Below are positions 12,450-23,892 of a stretch of 64,000 nt of DNA, one piece after another. The stretch's first letter is position 1. The number at the start of each line of letters is the position of its first letter. Source of the stretch: Pleurotus djamor (lineage: Eukaryota > Basidiomycota > Agaricomycetes > Agaricales > Pleurotaceae); contig JAPEVF010000003.1 in NCBI GenBank assembly GCA_029747585.1, forward strand, positions 186,001 to 250,000. The letters are read 5' to 3'. A model generated the notes under the pieces. The model had not been told where the DNA came from. It saw only the letters and a list, made by a program, of their open reading frames with translations, and ran no database searches. The position numbers and the translations under genes are program-made.

Positions 12450-14968
12450 ATGTCGTCCTCCGGGACGTTAACGACGCGTCGCACTGCGGTGAAGCGGAAA
12501 TCAGAACCCTCCAAGGCTACCGGCTCCGATGGGCCCAAGTTCAAATCCCGCAAGACACTCGATGCCTTCTTCACGCCGCTCACCACCGTGAACTTGTGCG
12601 ACTCCGCATCGGATGGGGCACGCTCGCGTGTTCACTTGAACATTGAACAGACTGCAGTATTGAAGATGGTCGTGGAAGAGGGGAAGAGTGTCTTCTTTAC
12701 TGGTTCTGCTGGTGCGCCTTTCCTAGGTTCAGTTCGTTCCACCTATTGATTCGATTGATCTTACGGCACAGGCACGGGGAAGTCGCTCTTACTGCGGGCC
12801 ATCATATCGAATCTGAAGAAGAAGTATGCGAAGCAGCCTGATGTGGTATCCGTCACAGCGAGTACAGGAATGGCTGCGTCCAACATTGGGGGTACATGTG
12901 TACTCACTCATCCTCAACTTCCGCTCATTGTGTTTTGAATAGGTATGACTATACACGCTTGGGGTGCTGTAGCTCCTGGTATGCAGAGCGTTGACACGCT
13001 CGTAAGCTACATACGCAAATGCAAGCCTGCTTTCCAGCGCTGGAAGAAGACAAAGGTGCTCATCATAGATGAAGGTGATGTCTCTCTACCCTCGTTGCGC
13101 ATCTGCGACTAAATATGACAATGAACAGTATCTATGGTAGACGGACATCTGTTTCAACGCCTAGCTGATATCGCTGCGAAGCTTCGTCGGTCAGATGGTC
13201 CTTTTGGCGGTATTCAGGTACGTCTTGGTTTGGCTGCCTTGGGAGTACGTTTAGCACGTTGATTCGCCTGCTCAGCTTGTCGTTACTGGCGATTTCTTCC
13301 AATTACCGCCAGTCACAAAGAATGGTGACCCTCTGTTCGCTTTTGAGAGCGAAGCGTGGAGGACTTGCATTGGCGTGGAGAATACCATCATCCTGGAAAA
13401 GGTGTTTCGCCAGAAGGACCCCAGTACGTCCCCTGATTCGACCCCCCTCCCCATGTCGCAAAATGCCTCATGCTTCCCCTGCTCCCTCTACACAGAATTC
13501 GTGGAGATGCTAAACCAATTAAGGGAGGGTGTCATCACTCCCGAAACGATTGAGATGTTCAAAGGCCTTTCAAGACCACTGAAGCCGCGTGTAGCCAACT
13601 TGCAGAGGCTCATTGATGAGTCTACTTCATCGTCGGTATCCACGGCAAGCTATTCGTCAACATCACCTACTCCCTCCTCCTCCTCTTCTTTGTTTTCGCG
13701 ACCCACGCCTCCGTCCCCAGCTCCCAAGGCTGCAGCGGGACCACTGACACCACGCGCTGCGAACCTCATGAGACTTATCAATGAGTCTTTGATGAATGAA
13801 TCTCCCCCTCCGCCGTCGCCATCGCCATCGTCCTCGCTATCTTCCTCAAGCTCTCACACAGTCTCATCGTCCTCCCCGCCGTCTTCTACTTGTACACCCT
13901 CATCATCCTCCAGTGTCTCTTCCCTCGCACCATCCACCGCTGTCGAGAAACAACAGAAACCCTGCTCCCTGGCAGCGACCATTGACCCAACCGATCTTTT
14001 TCCCCTTCGCTCAGAAGTTGNAAAAAGCCAACGCCTCCCGGTTACAACGTCTGCCATCTCCGTCCCACTTCTTCACTTCCAAAGACTCTGGTACCTTACC
14101 GCCAGATAAGCTTTCGAACTTACTTATGAGCATGATCGTCCCAGGGAAGCTGGAGTTAAAGGAAGGTGCCCAGGTTATGTTGGTTAAGAATGTGGAGAGT
14201 GAGATCGGGTTGGTGAATGGTTGTGTTGGGAGGGTTGCTGGGTTTGCAAGGGTTTGCGATGTTATTGGCGCAGTCGCAGGAGATGACGATGGGAAGGCTA
14301 TTATTCGGGGTGTGGTTGTCGGAGACGATGGGAAGCCGGTTTTGAGAGGCATCAAGGACGAAGATAAGGAGAATAAAAAAGAAGATACGCATGCGAACCC
14401 CGTCAAGAGTGAAGGATCGAAATCCAAGCCTCCGTCATCGGCAGCGAAGGGGAAGAAGAAAGCTAGGCAGGTGGACGAGACGCTTTATCCAGTTGTCACC
14501 TTTCCTATCACGCCTCTCCCCCCACCTCCACCACCCACCCCCAGTTCGTCCTCTACTTCGATGGTACCACCACCTCCACCAGGGCCCACCACTGAAACTC
14601 TTCTTCTCCTTCCTGACGAATTCCGCATTGAGGACAACGAAGGAACCCTTCTCTGCCGGCGTCTGCAAATCCCTTTGGTTCTAGCATGGGCTATGAGCAT
14701 CCACAAATCCCAAGGTCAGACGATCGCGAAAGTGAGAGTTGATTTGGGAAGGTGTTTTGAGAAGGGACAATGTTACGTTGCGGTGAGCAGAGCTGTGGGC
14801 GTTGAAGGATTACAGGTTGTAGGGTTTGACCCAAAGAAGGTGGGGCCGCATGAGAAGGTTGTGAAGTGGTATAAGGAGTTGAAGGAGGAGAGGGGGAGGA
14901 TGAAGTCAGGAGGGGAGTCGGTGGAGGCTGAACTGATCGACGCCGACGTCGAGACTGCAGCTCAGTAG
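12450..14968 (+). CDS. PIF1-type DNA helicase with low-complexity insertions
   Basis: Superfamily-1B helicase. After a basic N-terminus, exons give GSAGTGKS (Walker A, across an intron near 12715-12772), [28 protein letters not shown] (Walker B), [14 protein letters not shown], and [10 protein letters not shown]. Late motifs include [14 protein letters not shown] and [16 protein letters not shown]. Between SRPL (13580) and the usual DLFPLRSEV block (about 13990) lies an in-frame Ser/Pro-rich insertion of about 130 residues containing two copies of a PL-x-PR-x-ANL-x-RLI-x-ES unit starting 165 bases apart (13579 and 13744). A second basic/proline-rich insertion lies near 14280-14590. An N at 14021 breaks the frame; treating it as an extra base makes the conserved EVEKAN-like reading continue. 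Role in DNA replication, telomere or mitochondrial DNA maintenance is family knowledge. Confidence 0.88.
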
Positions 14969-15413
14969 AGCAGACGGTTCTCATTGATGGACTCGAGGTG
15001 ATCCTATGATTATTGCCTATCCACGGTCGCGACATTATGTATATCCTTCCAAGTAACTTATTTTGATATATATGTAGAGTATTATTACCTGTAGATGGCC
15101 TACTCCGTAGTATACAGATGAAGTATACCAATGACGATGGACAAATTGATGCAGATACGTTGCATGAGATGCGAACTTATCATCCCCCTTGCTCGAGCTG
15201 AACTGTGGGTTCTTGAGCAATGGGCTCAAGGTATAGTAGTCGCCGTAGATTCTACAAGACACGGATAATAAGTTCACATGTATTCATCACATCGTTCAAC
15301 TAGAGTAAGTTAGATCTAAGAGTTCGTGTTACAGTTCAATGTAGAGGACGGGGAAGTGTTCATGTCGAGTCGATCCAAATTTTAGAACATTACATTCTAC
15401 ACGCGCAATGATT
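14969..15413. other. Intergenic between convergent genes
   Basis: AT-richer stretch with tatatatg-like runs near 15063-15075 that may serve 3'-end formation. No gene seen. Confidence 0.5.
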
Positions 15414-15893
15414 TCAGTCAACGCCTATCTTGACTGAGCGAACGAGAAGGGATGAGGGAAAAAGGAACACGTACAGCAGCGCGAGGGTTAGGTCACCGTG
15501 GACTCTGGCCTTCAATGTCACTTCCACTTCCAGGTTTAAGTCAAGTCGCAATTTTAGCGGTTTGTCTCCTCCGCCGCCGCCACCTCCACCAGCGACAGCG
15601 CCCGCAGCGCCTCCGACAGCATCAACGGCGCCTCCAGCGGTATCTGCGACGTTTCCAACCGTATCATCGACTTCACCAACAGCTGGCAGTCCTCCTCCTC
15701 CTCCTCCCTTACCGCCTCTTCGTCGTTGACGGCGTGGTGCTTCTTGTACTTCTTCTTCAGAAGTCGACAAATCTCGTGGTGTGCGGCTTCGGCCTCGACG
15801 GTTACGAGACCTGTGACGAGCAGATTGCTGTGAAGGGCCGTCGCGGTCGACCGAAGCGGCACGCGACTGTGCTCGGGAAGCAGGTTGCGACAT
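15414..15893 (-). CDS. Small basic protein with conserved beta-alternating C-terminal motif (copy 1)
   Basis: The N-terminus (start ATG at 15893) is rich in Arg, Ser and Gln (RHRSRNRRGRSRTPRD). An acidic spot, a Gly-rich stretch, an Ala/Val/Gly repeat (TAGGAVDAVGGAAGAVAGG) and a poly-Gly run follow. The C-terminus is a strictly alternating hydrophobic/polar strand: LKLRLDLNLEVEV then TLKARVHGDLTLALL. The same motif ends the protein at 38191-38517, although the rest of the two proteins differs. The stop is either TCA-encoded TGA at 15414-15416 without splicing, or about 15418 if a 42-base intron (GTACGT..CTCAG) is removed, which would give a LALLQDRR end close in length to the paralogue. Function unknown; the motif suggests a self-assembling or lipid-contacting beta strand, which is inference. 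Confidence 0.75.
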   Translation of the reverse strand: MSQPASRAQSRAASVDRDGPSQQSARHRSRNRRGRSRTPRDLSTSEEEVQEAPRRQRRRGGKGGGGGGLPAVGEVDDTVGNVADTAGGAVDAVGGAAGAVAGGGGGGGGDKPLKLRLDLNLEVEVTLKARVHGDLTLALLYVFLFPSSLLVRSVKIGVD

Positions 15894-16580
15894 GACAGAT
15901 CACTGAGGGCCCGAGGGATGTGGGGTATTTTGGGGGTCCGTAAGTGTTTTATCTGCATTGCTTTATGATTTCAAGGTGCTTATAAACTGGTTCGCTGGTG
16001 GGGCAGTGGCCATCTTCGTGTTTAGGCTCCAGTGACGTTTTCGTGGCCCAATTCCACAGGTTCTGACGATGGCGACTTATAATTCGTGGAATATGAGTGG
16101 GGTATTTGCGCTCCATGAGCATGAGCGTCAAGCACAATCTCTCTCACACCAACTTCAACTTGCAAATTTGGAACATTTCCTATTCGACCTAACTGCCACA
16201 ACGAAGCTCAAACTCGAACCCTGGACTCTGCGGAAGAACTGCGCGTTTCAAATTCACTCGCGAATCTCAACAAAGCATGTGCTGATCACTTCAATGTCTC
16301 ATCATCCTATCGACGAACTCCCCGCGCAACCCGCTCATGATTTCGCGTGTTCACAGTGCTCTCGACGGACAGAAATGATGGTCTGCGGGATACTGACTGC
16401 GCCTTCGCGATAGGGTTTATCTCATGCTCTCCTACTCGGGGACTACATATAACTCTGCGTGGCGAGAGGGATTTCCCCAGTGGACGCTGGTCGTTCTGGT
16501 ATCTCTGGTAGATCCTATCCCTCGCCTCGAACTCCACCCTCTTCCCCACATTCTCCATCAAGCAGCCCTCCGCACCAGAC
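15894..16580. other. Intergenic, divergent promoter region
   Basis: About 0.7 kb upstream of both the 15414-15893 gene (minus) and the secreted-protein gene at 16581 (plus). A minus-strand TATAAG lies near 15975-15982. ORFs here have no recognisable features. Confidence 0.5.
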
Positions 16581-17360
16581 ATGAAATTCATTTTCGTGAT
16601 CGTATCTCTGTTCTTCGGGTCGGCACTGTGTGCTTCGATTCCTCAAGCTAAAGAGCAGGACCTTGCCGTTGACTACGCCTCCAACTCTTCTTCCGTTTAC
16701 TTCGAACGCGATGTCCTCAACTTTGACGATTATGGTCCCGAATACGAGTATCATCAGAACGGAACCTTGGTTGCGCGAAACCCTGGACGACTGGTCAAGC
16801 TCGCAGCCGATGCGATAAAGAAAGGTTTCCGGGCCATTCAAGACGGCCTCAAACAAGACAAGAACGTACGTATGCCTCCCTTCCTTTATCCTACAATGTG
16901 CTCTGACATCACTTGATGGTTGTGCAGCTTCGCTCTGATTATACCTACAGGCTGATCCAGGAGCTTCGGAGCAAATACCCTCAGTTCAACTATGTCGTGT
17001 GTCACACGAAGCACTCGTATCAGTGGGATGGCGTCAAGGGCGTTGACTGGGACCACCGACATGAAGAAGTGGATGTCAAGATTGGGGGAACTATCGGGTT
17101 CGCATGATTTATTTATCATTTATACAGGAAGACAGCCCCCTCATACACAGTCAATTTTTAGATACGAGATCTACAATGCTAGGTCTGGAACGTTCACTCG
17201 GCAGGGCGACGGGGGGTTCCTTAATGTACGTGCCAATCCTTGTTCCACGCACCACGAACTAATCTTCATATCTTTCTTCCTCGTTGTCTAGTGGGCCTGG
17301 GGTGGGAATGCAGTCAAAGTAGAAGATGGGGGAAAGCGTCTAGTCTTCGCTGCACCTTAG
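16581..17360 (+). CDS. Small secreted protein of unknown function (possibly DUF7888-like)
   Basis: Signal peptide MKFIFVIVSLFFGSALCASI at 16581. Exon 1 ends at 16865 (AAC before GTACGT) and exon 2 starts at 16928. It continues with YRLIQELRSKYPQFNYVVCH, HSYQWDGVKGVDWDHRHEEV and an IGYEIYNARSGTF block reached across an intron near 17099-17160. The end is TRQGDGGFLN, then WAWGGNAVKVEDGGKRLVFA with TAG at 17358-17360. The EGDGGY/QGDGGF-N pattern recalls short secreted fungal proteins filed under DUF7888; that assignment is from memory and weak. The donor near 17099 (GTTCGC) is off consensus. No catalytic motif is visible; a role outside the cell is likely. Confidence 0.78.
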
Positions 17361-17563
17361 CACTGAGCAGGAGTTTGTACGCTATAAACCTTGTCAGTCC
17401 TTTCAAGTAGGTTCAGTCGATCATTTTCATGACGTCATTCGGTCCGAATTCTTCGGTCATCTTACGGCCAAGTCCCCCCTGCATAAAATGTCGAATTTTG
17501 GAGGGACATCTTTCGCACCTTTAACAACATCCCCCATCATCCCCTGCACCCGTCGTCTGAAAA

Positions 17564-18881
17564 ATGGGAAATAAGTCCATACTCAGGTTTATCTATGAGC
17601 AACTCTGCACGGTTCCACCTGTCGCCACGGCTGACTTGAAAGGTTCCGTCGTGCTCGTTGTCGGAGCGAACACAGGAATTGGATACGAAGCAGCGAAACA
17701 TTACGCGAAGATGGGAGCGGTGAAGGTTGTCATGGGTTGCCGAAGCAAATCTCGAGGCGAAGACGCCGTTCGACGTTTGTTTTCTCCCAAATTCAACTCG
17801 CTCGTTCGGTTATCTAAAGAAAATGGTTGTTGTAGGTTTGAAGGAAGAAACTGGCTGCGATAATGTTGAGCTTCGGCTTATTGACCTCGCCAGCTTCACC
17901 TCCGTCAAGTCGTTCGTGGACGACTTCGATAAAAACTACGAGCGGTTAGATTTGCTTGTCGCCAACGCAGGCGTCATGACTGAGACGTACCAAGAAACTG
18001 AAGACGGCTGGGAGCAATCGTTCGTCTCAATTTCCTCGATTTGACTTGGTATATGCGCGCTGAAAAGCGGATTTGTCTGTGTTAGCCTCCAAGTCAACCA
18101 CCTCGCTCAAGCCCTCTTGATTCTACTTCTCTTACCCAAGGTTTTCAAGACTGTTGACCTTAGACCAAAAGGTTCTCTCCCAAGGATCGTGATTGTAGCG
18201 AGCGAGGTGCACCAAAATGCTGTGGTCCCGCCGAAGGCGTATGAAGCGACTTCGCTCTTGGAGTGCATCAGCAGCAAAGAAACCTCACTTCCGTATAATG
18301 CCTCGGACAAGTATCACCTTGCGAAACGTACGTCGTTACAATATCTATACACTTTCTACGAAATAAAACACCCTTTAACCACACCCGTAACAGTGCTTAA
18401 CGTATGCTTTACCCGAGAACTCGCTGCTCACCTCCCTTCAACGCCTGACACCCCGATCAACAACTGCGTAAATCCTGGACTATGCCAGTCCGAGCTCGTT
18501 CGAGGACCCGTCCCCTTCGTGTTCAAAATCCTCATGAAGCTCCTTGCACGAACGTCGGAAGAAGGTGCTCGACAGCTTGTTTGGGCGAGTCTGGCTATTT
18601 CTACCGACTCCCAGCTACCTAAGGCTGGCGAGGAAGCGATAAAGGGAGCGTACATCAGCGCGATGGCTGTTGAAGAACCGTCGGAATTTGTTCTCAGTGA
18701 GAAGGGAACTGAGTTTGCGCGGCTCCTTTGGGTGTGTACTTCCCCCTCTGCTTGATGCCCCAAAGTAACATTTGAACTTGGTGCTGACACATTTACCGCG
18801 ACGCAGGCTGATACTTTGAAAGTTTTGTCGAAAGTTGATGATCGGGTGCAGCCTATCATCGAGAAGTACTTGCGTAACTGA
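17564..18881 (+). CDS. Short-chain dehydrogenase/reductase (SDR, retinol-dehydrogenase-like)
   Basis: Rossmann-fold NAD(P)-dependent oxidoreductase. The N-terminus MGNKSILRFIYEQL leads into VVLVVGANTGIGYEAAKHYA (TGxxxGIG-type nucleotide site). Downstream of an intron near 17777-17835 come ELRLIDLASFTSVKSF and DLLVANAGVMTE (NAG motif). After another intron there is RIVIVASEVHQNA (catalytic Ser region) and DKYHLAK (catalytic YxxxK), then NVCFTRELAAHLPSTP and NNCVNPGLCQSELVRG. The last exon encodes ADTLKVLSKVDDRVQPIIEK with TGA at 18879-18881. The arrangement matches the large fungal group of uncharacterised SDRs related to retinol and WW-domain oxidoreductases. Substrate unknown. Confidence 0.88.
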
Positions 18882-20021
18882 TCCCGCGTTTCGGTCAAGT
18901 CTCATAGCATACCCATGATACCCCACCCTTGGTTCTCGGTTTTCAACAAGTCATCATACAGGGCCCCACCCATGTGTCTACATTATTTAATATATCGTCT
19001 CGCTTTCGCGGCTACAGACTCAGTAGAGTACCGCAGACAATGATCATCGATATGGCAAGGAGAGACTTGGTATAGTCGTGGCGCCCATGGGCTAGGCTCG
19101 ATCGAGGAGGAACGCGGTTTGTGGCGTTGGGGGTACTAGTCACCTATGCTCCCTGTCCTGTAAATACGAGGTCCCCTGACATGACACTACACCCTCACCA
19201 ATATTGAACTCGGGTGTAATGGAGTTGAAATAACGGGGACTGTCGAGGTGGTTGTGGCGATTTTTGTGGCGACTGGAATCACGATGGTCAGGGGAGGTTC
19301 CTGGAGGACGCTGTAGAGGAACGACATTGTTCGAGGCGACACACCACTTGGTCAGGATTATGTATAGAGTTGGCATCACTATAGATACGGAGATCAAGGT
19401 AGCTGGACAACATAGATGAAGAATCACAGATAGGTACTTGTCAATGTTCAAAGAGGGACAAATTCAAGCAATGCCGTTGAGGTTGATGATTCTATTGTGG
19501 GAGGAGCAACCAAAATTGTTTGCAAATGCGATTCCGCATACTTTTGAAAAGCGCTGTAAACCTCGTCGAAGGACCCTGAGATGGAAGCTCGAGCGAATGT
19601 TACTTCCAGAATCCCGCGCGAAACATAGCATCAGCCAACAATGTCCAAGAAAGAACCCGAAGTGCCCAGATCACGAACGTGCATGCTCTAAGCATGCGGA
19701 AATCAAAATCAGGTAGTAGAAACAATGAGGCAAACTTTACTCACTGAGTATCCCGAGTCCCTCAACACCAAGTCTCGATACGCAGAAACTACAGTGAGTG
19801 ATTGGACGATGGCGGGAACTTGGCCATGGGAGAGCACAATGCCGCTCAGGTAATAGTAGATCCTCTGATATAAAGCTATGTGTGTCCCGAGTCTGAAGGT
19901 GAGGCATCGTTTCGATTGCATTTCATCGACTTCATCCTTTCTGTGGGTCGGGTTGAGTTATGCTATGCCGTTCCATAAGTCTAAAATACATACATATTAT
20001 TCAATAACTTATCTACTTCTT
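18882..20021. other. Intergenic 1.1 kb with possible decayed minus-strand membrane gene
   Basis: Minus-strand ORFs at 19140-19451 and 19709-19921, and a short hydrophobic stretch near 19620-19690 (FVIWALRVLSWTLLADAMF), could be remains of a membrane-protein gene. They do not join into a recognisable family and may be chance. No other feature is seen. Confidence 0.3.
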
Positions 20022-21605
20022 CTACTTTCGTGCTACAGGCGGTGGGGGCGTCAAATGAACCACCGCGAGCTTCTCAACATCACCACCCCCATTGTTACAT
20101 GAAAATCCTCCCTTCTCTAGATGACTGGGGGTTGCAGACTTGACAAGGTCTATACTGTACGACCAATTAGGTAGGCCGGAGAGGTAGACCGGTTCGGGTT
20201 TCGTAGGCTTATTTCTGAGCCAGAAACACCAGACGTGGAGGACGTCCTACACGAAAGGTGATTAATGGAGGCAAAGGGGAGAGAAGTTCACGCACTGTCT
20301 GTGTGCCGAATATGATAAAAACAACCAAGCCAACTAGTCAAGTGTATGTTAGGTTGTTTGTATCCATCAGCAGGAACATTGATCACACTCACTGGTTGCA
20401 GCAAAGATATCAGGGAACACGGATGAACGATCGAACACCGTAAAAACGTTGACACTATGCGTCGGAGTCATAGGCAAAGTCAGATCGGGGATACAAACGC
20501 TGGATTCGAGAAAACGGGCTTACACCATGCCAATGAAGACGTAGATGCCAAATAAAAATACACGTAGTAGGAGAGCGATCTCGGCGCCGCTTGCTCGACG
20601 CGCGCTGCGAATGGCACGCCAGTTTCGGTAGAGGATCAAGCCGAGTTGGACTGACGAGAATTCAGAATGAAGTTGGTAGCAGAGAGAGGAGAGAGAGCGG
20701 ACCTTCGAGGCAGGTCACAGCGAAGCATACGATGGCGGTGACAATGGCCATTCCGGTGTACCTGTCAAATTTGTTAGCGGACCATGGGAATAGAGATGGG
20801 GAGGGAGGTGTCGCACAAAGGAGTGTAGTGTAGGGTGCAGTAGAGCACGCGTCGGTTCCGGGTGACTTCGTTCGGACGGCTTTGCGAGATCTAGCGGGGG
20901 TGTCAATAGAGTTCTCACTTATAATAAGTGCAAGGAAGACTTACAGCTAATGTAGCAGTGAAGAATATCATTAGGATGATATATGGGGCGGCTACCGTCT
21001 ATACATCAATGTCACTCCGAGGATCGCGATTCCAGATCAAAGGATCCTTACCAAAACTGTAAACCACAGCTGCCTGCTCCGCTCTCTATAATTTGAGAAT
21101 GAGAGCCGAAGTTGAAGAACTAGCATGAGTACTGCCGTCGACCACCTAATAGAGAGTATATCAGCACGTTAATGGAAAGAACATTTACGAGTAGGGACGT
21201 ACATCGGGGTGATACCGTAGAGCAAGGATGTTTGGGCTATGCACAGAAACTTGTTCGGCTCGGGCGTCTTGGGATCATACTGGCCCGCATAGAAACTAGC
21301 AGCGTTTCAGTCCATCGGTGAATGTGCGAAACGTCGGTCCAAGACTCACAGCAACAGAGAGAAAATTCCGCTCAACACCCAGACCATGCACACATTGACC
21401 AGCGTCGCATGGCGCTTAGCTCTCTTGGATAGCAAGAACGTCGCTACCAAGATCGGCAGCAGAACGGTGTTGACGACGAGGTTGAGATAGATCCAAACGT
21501 TCAGCAAAGGCTCTGCCCTAGCTCTGAACTGATTATCTACGAGAAATTCACTTCATCAGTGATGGAGTTTCCAGTTATCTTGAAGAAGTATTTACCAGCC
21601 GACAT
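20022..21605 (-). CDS. Orphan 7TM (GPCR-like) membrane protein
   Basis: Short first exon (MSA, start 21605), then exons that each carry about one membrane span. In order: NVWIYLNLVVNTVLLPILVA; TLVNVCMVWVLSGIFSLLL; LCIAQTSLLYGITPM with WSTAVLMLVLQLRL; TVAAPYIILMIFFTATLA; YTGMAIVTAIVCFAVTCLEG with VQLGLILYRNWRAIRSARRA; IALLLRVFLFGIYVFIGM; LVGLVVFIIFGTQT. The hydrophilic tail (DVLHVWCFWLRNKPTKPEP) ends at 20022-20024. Seven spans with a short extracellular start and a basic third loop (NEVTRNRRVLYC) fit the expanded agaricomycete family of orphan receptor-like proteins. It is not a Ste3 pheromone receptor by any motif I can see. Ligand and G-protein coupling are unknown. Confidence 0.78.
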
Positions 21606-21886
21606 CTTGGAACAAAGGTCTGTCCAGCAGAAAACGAAAGAAAAAAAAGCGAAAGAAAAGCGATTATCTGCCCTGCAGAGCAAGTACCAGCCTCGTCGAC
21701 GTTCCCGGTGTTACGAGGTCGTACACTGATAGATCGGAGGGATAAAAGGAGCCATTCGAACGGTATGTGAAGTTTTTATACGTTGGCATAGGATGGGGTG
21801 AAACGCAGTGGTCGTAGATCCTATGCAAGCGTGGTATGGGCGCCAAATTTCATTGCCTTTCTCCTTGTAACCACAATCTTTCCTCC

Positions 21887-22723
21887 ATGGCGCAGTATTA
21901 TCGGGCACCCAGAACTGAAATCTCCTTATTTCAAACTGATTCGTCGTCGCTGGCAGCGGCGACAACGACGCCAAGCGATCAGACCCCCCTCGTCGACGAC
22001 CTCGAGCTTGGAGACATCTATATCTTTCCCCACCCATCCTCGGAGCCACCCCTCAGCCCCAGCCAGTTCTCAGAGCTATCCCCAGCTACAGATTTCTCAT
22101 ATTCGGGCTTGTCGGAGCCTAGTTTGAGGGATCCGAGCCCTGAATCGTTGTCTTTGTCGTTGTCCCCGGTCGATGTCAGCGGTGGTGCTGAGGAAGACGC
22201 GTCGTGGTTGGAGAGCCCTGTAGCGACATATAGCCTGAGCTCGATCACTCTGGCGCAGCAGCGCGAGCAGTGGGAGCAGGTGCTTTGGCGACGTGTTTCG
22301 CGTCGCGACCTTTCTTCTGCTCACACGCCACACCCGCGCCTGTGGTACTCACAGAGTCCACATCCACGCTTTCACATCCCTTTACTTTCCTACTTCATCT
22401 CGTTGCTCTCCATCGACGATGAAACGGTTCATCTCCTTCACCACACTTCCCACCAATCCGTCCTTTTCCTGGGAACCAACGTCATTGATGCGACGACCGA
22501 GGGGGGCTCCTTTGATGCGCCTCAGTCTCATCACGCAGTATCCAAGCTACTATTGCGGTCCGCACTCGAACGTGAAGCCCAAACCTCGGTCAGAGAGGGT
22601 CTAGCCGTTGTGTACAGTTCTACCTCTGTTTCTCATACTTTGCCGTTCTCGGGTATCTTTTCGCTTGTATCATCTTTGGTTTCTAACGGGGGGAAAGCGC
22701 TTCGTGAAGTTTTGTATCATTGA
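21887..22723 (+). CDS. Conserved-looking intronless protein of unknown function
   Basis: Open frame from an upstream ATG at 21836; I prefer the ATG at 21887 (CCATGG context, MAQYYRAPRTEIS), giving about 278 residues. The N-terminal half is acidic and Ser/Pro-rich (LVDDLELGDIYIFPHPSSEP), the middle has an amphipathic AQQREQWEQVLWRRVSRRDL helix, and the C-terminal half is more hydrophobic and folded-looking (IPLLSYFISLLSIDDETVHL). No family recognised. Codon use and lack of low-complexity collapse suggest a real gene. It sits head-to-head with the 7TM gene about 280 bases away. Confidence 0.65.
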   Translation: MAQYYRAPRTEISLFQTDSSSLAAATTTPSDQTPLVDDLELGDIYIFPHPSSEPPLSPSQFSELSPATDFSYSGLSEPSLRDPSPESLSLSLSPVDVSGGAEEDASWLESPVATYSLSSITLAQQREQWEQVLWRRVSRRDLSSAHTPHPRLWYSQSPHPRFHIPLLSYFISLLSIDDETVHLLHHTSHQSVLFLGTNVIDATTEGGSFDAPQSHHAVSKLLLRSALEREAQTSVREGLAVVYSSTSVSHTLPFSGIFSLVSSLVSNGGKALREVLYH

Positions 22724-22825
22724 CTATCTAGGATCTGGATTATTGGATTATTTTCTTGTATTCGAACTTATCGCATAATAACTTCTTGTACCACGCGTCT
22801 ATATCATGAATTCAGTATCTACCCC

Positions 22826-23892
22826 ATGCCTCTCCCTCTGTCTGAACTATCATCACTCCTTTCAGCCATCCATTCCCATTTTCGACGGATACCTGGCCTC
22901 CGTAAGGTCTCCGCTAGAAAACGAGCAACCTTCGCCGTAGATTTGATATTGATCTGCTTATCTATTAGGTTCGTTGGCTCCCAGTATCGTTATCAAGCTG
23001 TCATTGCTGAGGTGTTGTCTCCTAGAACAGGACACTTGGTGGATGCATTCTCCATACACAATGCCTGTGAGGCCTTGACAGCATTGCTGAAGTTTCTTCA
23101 GGAGGTGAACATCATTTCAACGCTTACTTGTTTCTTGCTGACGGTTCTGTGATGTCAATGATGGTGATGTCTAGGTACTTCCTATGTTTAATAGCGTGTC
23201 CATCATACACGAACCATCATCGGATCAAGTCTTCATCGTCAACACTTGGCTGTTATCCATCCGAATCGCTCGATGTCTAGGACACCCCACAGACACTGAA
23301 AATTCCATATCGGTGGACTACGTCTCAGTTAGTGATATGGCAGGCACCAACGAGGTATGTGATATCTAAGTTCAACTCTAATCGTTACTGTGGTTTCCGC
23401 TCAGCGGAGCACATCTAGTGTATCGATATCCCTCACGATGTTCGCTCATGTTTGGAATACATTGCGACGAACCTCGAGCTTGATCTTGATCCATCAACAC
23501 CCTCACGCCCTGCATGTTTGCGCCTCCCTGGATCACCACCGAGTACGATGATCCCACTGGCTGCAATCATCCTCGAGTATCCAGTGGCGTATGTTCCATC
23601 ACCATCGGGCCAAGACACGCCAGCTACAGGTTTCCTTAAAGGAGTAACCCTCGATGTTTATGAATGCCTCATAGGCGTGACTCGGACGCAAGACGACTCT
23701 GATGTGTTGCCAGAGTTTCGCAACCATACGTTGCTCAAGTTTTCCTGTCCGCAAGGTCTCGCCAGGTCACTGACGACGGACATCAAATCGAGCCTTGAAA
23801 ACCATTTTGGAACAAGAGTGCGAACACTCCTTGAGGGTATAGGGATTGAAGTAAAGCACATGTCGCAAACCTTGGATCGCGTAGCACTCTAA
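22826..23892 (+). CDS. Conserved fungal protein, possibly C1orf74/DUF4504 family
   Basis: Three exons. Exon 1 (MPLPLSELSSLLSAIHSHFR) ends at LKFLQE before GTGAAC. Exon 2 runs VLPMFNSVSIIHEP to ISVDYVSVSDMAGTNE. Exon 3 begins CIDIPHDVRSCLEYIA and ends EVKHMSQTLDRVAL at 23890-23892. The ARKRATFAVDLILICLS start and the ILEYPVAYVPSP and GVTLDVYECLIGV blocks suggest a soluble globular protein. Similarity to UPF0739/C1orf74-type proteins is recalled and not tested. No catalytic motif is visible. It lies 100 bases downstream of the preceding gene in the same direction. Confidence 0.7.
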
